Assembly: GCA_937893735.1 (NCBI GenBank)
Contig: CALBGD010000355.1
Coordinates: 1-27,944 of the forward strand
DNA from: an uncultured Clostridia bacterium
Lineage (GTDB): Bacteria; Bacillota; Clostridia; Oscillospirales; Ruminococcaceae
Direction: 5' to 3'
Length of the DNA: 27,944 bases
Part shown: piece after piece, positions 23,166-27,944 of the stretch
How the letters are laid out: the number at the start of each line of letters is the position of its first letter
Position numbering within the stretch: position 1 is the first letter of the stretch
Program-made: the position numbers and the translations under genes
The notes under the pieces: model-generated
The model's database searches: none
What the model saw: the letters and a program-made list of their open reading frames with translations, nothing else
What the model was told of the DNA's origin: nothing

Positions 23166-24284
23166 ATGGCAGAAATGGACATGGGGCTTACCCCGAACAA
23201 CAATAAGAAGAAGCGCAAAAAGAAAAAGCAGAGCTTCGGGAAAAGCCTTGTTACGGGGCTTTTCCCCTGCAAGGGCGACAGCGGCGCTGAGATAGCCCGC
23301 AAGCTCATTTTTCTTGGCTCGCTGATACTGATGATAGTGGCGCTGGTGATAATTGCGGTACACTTCATCACCCTGCTGAAGCCGGAGGCTCCGATAGGCA
23401 CGACCGTAGTAGACGGCAACGGCGGTCAGGTGATACAGGACGACCAGCAGGTTGTTGTAAATCTTCAGGCGCCCACCAAGGAGCAGATAGAAAATCTGCC
23501 GGAGGGCTCCATAAACGAGGAATACGCGGCTTACTATGACGCTAACCCGGATTTCGTGGGCTGGGTGACTATAAACGGCACGAATGTTGACTATCCGGTA
23601 GTTCAGGGCGATGATAACGAATTCTACCTGCACCACAATTTTGACGGCGAGGACGAATTCGCCGGCACTATCTTCACGGATTATGAGGGCAAGTTCGGAC
23701 CGGATCAGATGCCTAACAACACGATACTTTACGGTCATAATATGCTGTACAGGTATAAGTTCGCGGCGCTGAACAACTACAACAATAATATTGAGTTCCT
23801 GAAGGAGACTCCGGTCATTGACTTCAACACGCTCTATCAGAAAAACAAGTACAAGATATTCTCAGTGTTCATCGTAAATACTGATGAGGAGCACGGCGAT
23901 GTGTTCGATTACACCAAGTATGTCTACTTCAAGAACAGCGATGAGTTCTACGAGTACATAATGGAGGTAATGGACAGGAGCAAGTACAACACCGGCGTTG
24001 ACGTTGAGTACGGCGACGAGCTTCTGACTCTCTCCACCTGCGACGGCTCCACCGGATTCGAGAATATGCGTCTTGTCATCGTGGCAAGGAAGGTCCGCGA
24101 GAACGAAAGCCCGGACGTTGACACCTCCAAGATAACACGCAAGGACAGCATAAAGTACTTCAAGGCATACACTGATGTGTTTGGCAGCAAATGGAAGGGC
24201 AGGACATGGGATATCTCCCTTGTTAAGGGAATGAAGGAGTACCTTGAGGATAACGGACTCATGGACGACCCGTCCAACTACTGA
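23166..24284 (+). CDS. Class B sortase, third of three tandem paralogues
   Basis: The 372-residue product has a Lys/Arg-rich N-terminus (KKKRKKKK at 14-21) and the juxtamembrane motif FPCKGDSGAEIARKLIFLG (33-51). The membrane helix is at about 47-71, followed by a class B catalytic domain with His191 (ILYGHNM), Cys292 (TLSTC) and Arg302 (MRLVIVARKV). VDYPVVQGDDNEFYLHHNFD precedes the His, as in SrtB proteins. The C-terminal extension is present in a weaker form (YFKAYTDVFGSKWKGRTWD). It lies 29 bases after the second sortase and 14 bases before the SpoIID-like gene. Start ATG has AAAGGA about 10 bases upstream. Confidence 0.93.
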   Translation: MAEMDMGLTPNNNKKKRKKKKQSFGKSLVTGLFPCKGDSGAEIARKLIFLGSLILMIVALVIIAVHFITLLKPEAPIGTTVVDGNGGQVIQDDQQVVVNLQAPTKEQIENLPEGSINEEYAAYYDANPDFVGWVTINGTNVDYPVVQGDDNEFYLHHNFDGEDEFAGTIFTDYEGKFGPDQMPNNTILYGHNMLYRYKFAALNNYNNNIEFLKETPVIDFNTLYQKNKYKIFSVFIVNTDEEHGDVFDYTKYVYFKNSDEFYEYIMEVMDRSKYNTGVDVEYGDELLTLSTCDGSTGFENMRLVIVARKVRENESPDVDTSKITRKDSIKYFKAYTDVFGSKWKGRTWDISLVKGMKEYLEDNGLMDDPSNY

Positions 24285-24298
24285 TACCGGAGGAAAGA

Positions 24299-25756
24299 AT
24301 GAAGAAGCTATCTCTCACAAGAATAATAGCCGCGCTGCTTATCATGAACTGCTATCTGTTCACCTGCGGCGTAATGGGGACTGTCGGCGGCGCCGCCATG
24401 GTGAAGCCAACGGAATCCTCCGGCACTGCGGAGGCTGACGGTGCGCAGGATATCGGAGAAGCGGACGGTCAGGGAACGATGGACTTCCTTGTTCCTGACG
24501 AGACATCAGCCGGATTAGTGCAGCTAAGTCTCCTGAATATGGCTCCGATGTCGCTTTCCGGAAAGATGGTGCAGAGCACTTACAGCATTCAGGGCGAAGC
24601 CGAGCCGACCCCGGAGGAGCTCCCGGTGGACACCGAGGAGATACTCGGCAGCACCGCCGAGGAGGACGCGACATATGAGCCCTCCAGCGATGAGATATAC
24701 ATAACCCTCCCGCCGGAGACGGAGCCGCCGGTGCAGACCACCGTTCCCAAGACCACGGCGACTACGACGCAGGCAACGACCCAGACCACTACGACAGCCC
24801 CTGCCACTGAGCCTCCTGCGGAAACCTCGACCACTCCTAAGGAGATAGGCGGTATCCCGGTGGACGCAGACAACGACACGCAGGCTCCCGCAAGCGATGA
24901 CCAGCTTGATGTTAACGCTCCGACCGATGAATCCGGAACTTCCGGCGTTGGCGGCGAGATACTCTATGTTACAAGCGGCGGCGGCACCGTTTCAGGTACC
25001 GCGCTTGATATAGTCAGCAAGGTAACGCAGAACGAGGTAGGCCACACCTTTGCGCCCGAGGCGATAAAGGCGCAGGCTGTCGCGGCTTATACCTACATAA
25101 AATTCTGCAATGAGTACGGAACTTACCCCAGCGTAGGGCTGGCAAGCACGGTTTCGGATTCGGTAGCGGTTCTGGTGAATTCCGTTATTGGCAAGGCGGT
25201 ATATTACAACGACTCGCTTATACAGGCGGTGTATTCCGCTTCTAGCGCGGGATATACGGCTTCCAGCAAGAGCGTCTGGGGGACCGAATATCCGTATCTT
25301 GAGAGCCGCTTCTGCGACCTAGACAAGCAGTACGATCCGAATTACGGCAGAAAGGTGAAGTACACCTCTGACGAGATAAAGAGCAAGGTGCTCGAAAAGA
25401 CCGGAATAGAGCTCACTGGCGACCCGTCCGGCTGGCTCGCGATAGAGGGCAGGGTAGACGGAAACTATGTCGGTCAGATGAGCGTCGGCGGCTACCACAG
25501 CTACACGAACTCCAGCGGAGATTCTGTGAAGATAACCGGACGCGTGTTCCGCGAGAAGATAATGAGCTTCGACCTGCGTTCAAGCGCGTTTGACGTTGAA
25601 TACGACGCAGGCACGGACGAATTCACGTTCACTACTTATGGCTACGGTCACGGAGTCGGCATGAGCCAGAACGGCGCAAACGCTCTCGCTACCTACCTTG
25701 GCTATGATTACAAGCAGATACTTACATATTACTATCAGGGAACTGAGGTAAAGTAA
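24299..25756 (+). CDS. Exported SpoIID/LytB-domain protein with Thr-rich stalk
   Basis: This gene encodes a 485-residue protein. A hydrophobic N-terminal segment (about 7-34) acts as signal or anchor. Residues 35-220 are low-complexity, with a Thr/Pro-rich stretch at 143-180 (KTTATTTQATTQTTTTAPAT), the kind of spacer that crosses the cell wall. The SpoIID/LytB domain spans 220-485: TQNEVG at 243-248 with the probable catalytic Glu246, PEAIKAQAVAAYTY at 253-266, YSASSAGYT at 312-320, and GYGHGVGMSQNGA at 448-460. SpoIID is a lytic transglycosylase that cuts denuded glycan strands, and vegetative relatives remodel the wall. No LPxTG-type motif is present at its end. It closes the sortase operon; the start ATG has GGAGG 5 bases upstream. 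Confidence 0.92.
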   Translation: MKKLSLTRIIAALLIMNCYLFTCGVMGTVGGAAMVKPTESSGTAEADGAQDIGEADGQGTMDFLVPDETSAGLVQLSLLNMAPMSLSGKMVQSTYSIQGEAEPTPEELPVDTEEILGSTAEEDATYEPSSDEIYITLPPETEPPVQTTVPKTTATTTQATTQTTTTAPATEPPAETSTTPKEIGGIPVDADNDTQAPASDDQLDVNAPTDESGTSGVGGEILYVTSGGGTVSGTALDIVSKVTQNEVGHTFAPEAIKAQAVAAYTYIKFCNEYGTYPSVGLASTVSDSVAVLVNSVIGKAVYYNDSLIQAVYSASSAGYTASSKSVWGTEYPYLESRFCDLDKQYDPNYGRKVKYTSDEIKSKVLEKTGIELTGDPSGWLAIEGRVDGNYVGQMSVGGYHSYTNSSGDSVKITGRVFREKIMSFDLRSSAFDVEYDAGTDEFTFTTYGYGHGVGMSQNGANALATYLGYDYKQILTYYYQGTEVK

Positions 25757-25824
25757 ATGGTATAATACCGGTCAGTTCTGCCGTGCAATAAGGGCATGGC
25801 ATGGACGCCACGCAACAAAAATGC

Positions 25825-25844
25825 GGGAGGGGCAAGCCCCTCCC
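25825..25844. repeat. GC-rich palindrome in the spoIID-like/azlD gap, possible dispersed repeat
   Basis: GGGAGGGG and CCCCTCCC pair across a CAAG loop, flanked by CTACATAAAT. The wording resembles short intergenic palindromes that recur in many gut Firmicutes, but copy number cannot be judged from one window and no second copy is present here. Confidence 0.5.
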
Positions 25845-25850
25845 CTACAT

Positions 25851-25885
25851 AAATTATGGGCTGTGAAAATCACAGCCCATAATTT
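25851..25885. terminator. Bidirectional terminator between the SpoIID-like gene and azlD
   Basis: A perfect 16-bp stem AAATTATGGGCTGTGA / TCACAGCCCATAATTT with an AAA loop and T-rich flanks on both strands. It abuts the azlD stop codon and lies 95 bases past the SpoIID-like stop, serving the two convergent units. Confidence 0.9.
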
Positions 25886-26211
25886 TATACTCCTATCCAC
25901 ATCATAACAAGCTCAGCTATAAGCACTCCCGCACAGGCGGAAATCGCAACTGTGAGAAGCCCGCGGTTGAAGAACGCCGCGACCAGAGCCGCCGCAAGTC
26001 CCACACAGGCGGTGATCACTGAGCCCGTGCTGAAGAATATCCCCGGTATAGTCATCGCGGTAAGCACCGCATATGGAACGTAGTACAGGAAGCTCAGCAC
26101 AAAAGGAGAGCGTATCTTCTTGCGGATAGCCGCCAGCGGGAGCATTCTGATGAGGTATGTAACGACTGCCATTGTCGCGATGGACAGGCACAGGTAAAGT
26201 GTATCAGTCAT
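25885..26211 (-). CDS. azlD: AzlD-family branched-chain amino acid export subunit
   Basis: This gene encodes a 108-residue membrane protein with four hydrophobic segments, the standard size and layout of AzlD. The conserved opening VVTYLIRMLPLAAIRKKI is present, and it pairs with AzlC to export branched-chain amino acids and analogues such as azaleucine. It follows azlC on the same strand with an 8-base overlap if the ATG at 26211 is used. A GTG at 26220 is an alternative, but AGAGGA lies only 2 bases before it and 11 before the ATG. The gene ends at the bidirectional terminator. Confidence 0.9.
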   Translation of the reverse strand: MTDTLYLCLSIATMAVVTYLIRMLPLAAIRKKIRSPFVLSFLYYVPYAVLTAMTIPGIFFSTGSVITACVGLAAALVAAFFNRGLLTVAISACAGVLIAELVMMWIGV

Positions 26212-26947
26212 CTGCTTCACCGTCCTCTACTGGTCTCGGGAACAGCAGCGCACCGATCACCGCCGCAATTATCGTGCATATTATCACGGAGAATCCGGAG
26301 GTAATGAAGCTGAACACCGGCACGAATTTTATCACGCAGGAGACCGCCGCCGCAATAAGCGCCACAACGAGAACCCCCCTGAATCTGCGCGCAGGGGGGA
26401 TAACTATCGCGATGAACATTCCGTAGATGGCGATACCGAGAGCCGCCGTAACTATTTCCGGCAGTACGTTTCCGAGGAGTGCACCGGCAGCCGTGCCGGC
26501 AGTCCACATTATGGCGGGAAGCGTGATCAGCCCGTACATATACGCGGGAGTTACCTCGCCGTCACGCGCGCTTGCCACCGCGAAAACCTCGTCGGTGATG
26601 CCGAATGACGTTGTAAGCCTGTGGAACATACTGTAATTGCTGCACAGCTTCTGGCTAAGGGAAAGGCTCATCAGCGAGTATCTCAGGTTGATTATGAGCT
26701 GGGCAACCGCGATTTCCGTGAAGCCGCCCATTGCTGCGATGGTCTCAACGCCCGCCACCTGTCCGGCAGACGTAAGGCAGGTCAGCGAAATAAGTATAGC
26801 CGCGAGCGGCGGGATACCTTTCTGTATCGCCATGATACCAAAGGCAAAGGACACGGACAGATATCCGAGCCCTATCGGAAGTCCGCCCTTGAAGCCCTCC
26901 ATATATTCAGAACGATCAGTTCTGACATTTTTCTCTTTTTCTGGCAT
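26204..26947 (-). CDS. azlC: AzlC-family branched-chain amino acid permease
   Basis: This gene encodes a 247-residue membrane protein with about seven hydrophobic segments after a hydrophilic start (1-20). The family pattern is clear: GFKGGLPIGLGYLSVSFAFG near 18-37, then LTSAGQVAGV, IINLRYSLMSLSLS and HRLTTSFGITDEVFAVA. AzlC is the large subunit of the AzlCD exporter. Its own promoter lies upstream and azlD overlaps its 3' end. Start ATG has GGGAG 4 bases upstream. No Lrp-type regulator gene is adjacent. Confidence 0.93.
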   Translation of the reverse strand: MPEKEKNVRTDRSEYMEGFKGGLPIGLGYLSVSFAFGIMAIQKGIPPLAAILISLTCLTSAGQVAGVETIAAMGGFTEIAVAQLIINLRYSLMSLSLSQKLCSNYSMFHRLTTSFGITDEVFAVASARDGEVTPAYMYGLITLPAIMWTAGTAAGALLGNVLPEIVTAALGIAIYGMFIAIVIPPARRFRGVLVVALIAAAVSCVIKFVPVFSFITSGFSVIICTIIAAVIGALLFPRPVEDGEADD

Positions 26948-27024
26948 AATGCTCCCTTTTCTTTCAGGCGATACCGAGCTGATTTTCGCGTATTGCCTGC
27001 ATTTTGTTCACATACAACTTTATT

Positions 27025-27053
27025 ATTGTAGCACAAATACGGGCATAATTCAA
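27025..27053 (-). promoter_or_regulatory. Sigma-A promoter of azlCD
   Basis: On the minus strand TTGAAT (27053-27048), a 17-base spacer and TACAAT (27030-27025) with an extended TGC. The predicted leader is about 70 bases. Confidence 0.8.
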
Positions 27054-27091
27054 TAGCCATTTTGCATAAGAAATCAGGGTATATTGACAAG

Positions 27092-27125
27092 AAAACGCGC
27101 AGGTTTTATTCAGCCTGCGCGTTTT
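27092..27125 (-). terminator. Terminator downstream of dihydrofolate reductase
   Basis: A 12-bp stem AAAACGCGCAGG / CCTGCGCGTTTT with a 10-base loop. It lies 10 bases after the DHFR stop codon on the minus strand. T-runs occur on both sides, so it can also work in the other direction. Confidence 0.88.
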
Positions 27126-27135
27126 TGTATTCAAA

Positions 27136-27621
27136 TTACTTTTTAACTCTCTCGTAGCGGAAGAATCTGATATTGCGGCACTCGGAAGCGATGACCGGGG
27201 ACACTTCCTTGAGCTCCCAGTTTCTGTCGTGCTCGATGTCCTCAAAGAACACGTCGCCGTGGAAGCACTCGTATATCCTTGTGATAAGAGCCTCGTCGCA
27301 GTACGGCAGTAGTTCATTGAAAGTTTGGGCGCCGCCGATCACGTATATCTTGCCATCAGCCTTTTCTGCGTACTTCAGGAAATCTTCAACGGAGCCGAAA
27401 ACCTCCGCGCCGTCAAGCTGCTTCACTGTGCGGGAAAGAACGCAGTTTTTCCTGTCCGGAAGCGGTTTTTTCGGTAAGCTGTCCCAGGTCTTTCGTCCCA
27501 TAATTACTGTTGAACCGGTGGTGGTGTTCTTGAAGAATTTCATGTCCTCGGGAATGTGTGTCAGAAGATCTCCGTTCTTTCCGAGGGCCCAGTCGCAGTC
27601 CGCTGCAAGTATTAAAGTCAT
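27136..27621 (-). CDS. folA: Dihydrofolate reductase
   Basis: This gene encodes a 161-residue NADPH-dependent enzyme that makes tetrahydrofolate. Conserved parts: LILAADCDWALGKNG, catalytic Asp26 in IPEDMKFFK, the NADPH-binding VIMGRKTWDSLP (39-50), and VIGGAQTFNELLP (94-106). The Met20-loop segment reads GDLLTHIPED where E. coli has a Pro-Trp pair; Leu20-Thr21 in its place matches what I remember of Clostridia-type DHFRs and could affect antifolate binding. No thyA is adjacent. The gene is a single unit with its own promoter and terminator. Start ATG has AAGGAGG 7 bases upstream. Confidence 0.95.
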   Translation of the reverse strand: MTLILAADCDWALGKNGDLLTHIPEDMKFFKNTTTGSTVIMGRKTWDSLPKKPLPDRKNCVLSRTVKQLDGAEVFGSVEDFLKYAEKADGKIYVIGGAQTFNELLPYCDEALITRIYECFHGDVFFEDIEHDRNWELKEVSPVIASECRNIRFFRYERVKK

Positions 27622-27654
27622 ATAATGTCCTCCTTGAAAATAATCGCTGTTTAT

Positions 27655-27683
27655 ATAATACTATTTTTCGGCGGGATTGTCAA
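27655..27683 (-). promoter_or_regulatory. Sigma-A promoter of dihydrofolate reductase
   Basis: On the minus strand a perfect TTGACA (27683-27678), a 17-base spacer and TATTAT (27660-27655). The upstream palindrome at 27708-27734 lies about 25 bases beyond the -35. Confidence 0.87.
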
Positions 27684-27707
27684 GAGTCTGTCCAAGGTAA
27701 ACGCTTT

Positions 27708-27734
27708 TGTTCATCATAATTTCAATAATGAACA
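27708..27734. promoter_or_regulatory. Palindromic operator candidate 1 (TGTTCA-N15-TGAACA)
   Basis: TGTTCA at 27708-27713 and TGAACA at 27729-27734, part of a longer 9-bp inverted repeat TTTGTTCAT / ATGAACAAA. It sits between the divergent DHFR and polymerase promoters and has exactly the same spacing as candidate 2. Confidence 0.6.
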
Positions 27735-27767
27735 AAGTCTGATGTATGATTTCGGACAGAATTACCA

Positions 27768-27796
27768 GTGACAAAACCATTTTTGTGGTGTATAAT
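27768..27796 (+). promoter_or_regulatory. Sigma-A promoter of the Y-family polymerase gene
   Basis: GTGACA (27768-27773), a 17-base spacer and a perfect TATAAT (27791-27796). Transcription would start near 27803, just before operator candidate 2. Confidence 0.85.
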
Positions 27797-27806
27797 ATAT
27801 CTATGA

Positions 27807-27833
27807 TGTTCACTTGCGATAAATTTATGAACA
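27807..27833. promoter_or_regulatory. Palindromic operator candidate 2 (TGTTCA-N15-TGAACA)
   Basis: TGTTCA at 27807-27812 and TGAACA at 27828-27833, covering about +5 to +31 of the polymerase transcript and touching its AGGAGG ribosome binding site. It is 99 bases from the start of candidate 1. A repressor here would block transcription of the polymerase gene. Confidence 0.6.
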
Positions 27834-27843
27834 GGAGGCTGCG

Positions 27844-27944
27844 ATGGACGGGAAAATATATATGTGCATAGACCTGAAGAGCTTCTTTGCTTCGGTGGAG
27901 TGCGCGGATATGGGGCTAGACCCGTTTAAGGAAAATCTGGTGGT
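27844..27944 (+). CDS. Y-family DNA polymerase (UmuC/DinB-like), N-terminal fragment cut by window edge
   Basis: Only the first 33 codons are inside the window. They read MDGKIYMCIDLKSFFASVEC, then ADMGLDPFKENLVV. The YMCIDLKSFFASVEC block is the first catalytic motif of Y-family translesion polymerases, with the metal-binding Asp10 and the FFASVE steric-gate region. The Leu-Lys-Ser wording fits the UmuC/UvrX-like branch seen in Firmicutes better than DinB (which has Met-Asp-Ala). Such enzymes copy damaged DNA and are usually under damage control. Start ATG has AGGAGG 5 bases upstream, with a promoter and two palindromes before it. Confidence 0.9.
   Translation, partial: MDGKIYMCIDLKSFFASVECADMGLDPFKENLV

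Noticed and set aside
27084..27089. TTGACA on the plus strand as the start of a rightward promoter
   Set aside because: No -10 follows at the right distance; the sequence there is the DHFR terminator hairpin.
27700..27843. Classical Gram-positive SOS (LexA) box GAAC-N4-GTTC before the Y-family polymerase
   Set aside because: Not found; the half-sites occur in the opposite order and 17 bases apart, so they are reported as a different operator type.
1..27944. CRISPR arrays, insertion sequences, prophage or integrase genes
   Set aside because: No regularly spaced repeats, transposase or integrase motifs were seen on either strand. The tRNA-Thr end, a possible attachment site, lies outside the window.

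Overview
The window reads as chromosome from a Gram-positive anaerobe of the Clostridia, most like a gut Ruminococcus/Oscillospiraceae. The reasons are AAGGAGG-type ribosome binding sites, TTGACA-N17-TATAAT promoters, a Clostridia-type DHFR, class B sortases, a SpoIID/LytB protein, the nifS-thiI pair and G+C that looks above one half by eye. This is inference; there is no rRNA or phylogenetic marker to fix the genus. There are no insertion sequences, phage genes or CRISPR arrays. Gene order looks like ordinary core chromosome with some lineage-specific surface genes.

Layout. 1-2365 (minus): a tRNA-Thr cut by the window edge, then (in transcription order) a histidine phosphatase, a 76-residue protein, a TraB/GumN lipoprotein and a DUF2508-like protein. 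2366-3326: an XRE regulator with its own promoter and a strong terminator. 3327-9086 (minus): an operon rlmB - large membrane protein - tadA - MOP flippase. The large protein (994 residues) is the most unusual item here: a degenerate P1B-type ATPase in which the phosphorylated Asp and the other catalytic motifs are replaced, with a long charged cytoplasmic N-terminus. 9149-12065 (minus): a copper operon, csoR then copA, with the CsoR-type operator inside the promoter spacer. copA is fused in frame to a CopZ-like domain that carries its own Shine-Dalgarno and ATG.

12108-17677 (plus): a secreted M15 D,D-carboxypeptidase with a beta-solenoid-like stalk; then a lone CobU-like protein and PilT; then a uridine-kinase-like protein, a GNAT acetyltransferase and a FliB-like Cys-rich protein. 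17645-18038 is the only gene-free stretch over 300 bases. It holds a terminator, a second large hairpin and an array of TGTAA repeats in helical phase ahead of a promoter. 18039-25756 (plus) is probably one long operon: cysteine desulfurase, thiI (together making 4-thiouridine in tRNA), pncC, three tandem class B sortase paralogues and a Thr-rich SpoIID/LytB cell-wall protein.

25885-27683 (minus): azlC-azlD (branched-chain amino acid export) and dihydrofolate reductase. 27768-end (plus): the start of a Y-family DNA polymerase whose promoter is flanked by two identical-architecture palindromes (TGTTCA-N15-TGAACA), a candidate operator pair. The best candidates for undescribed biology are the pseudo-ATPase, the three-sortase cluster, the CopA-CopZ overlap and the two operator-like arrays.
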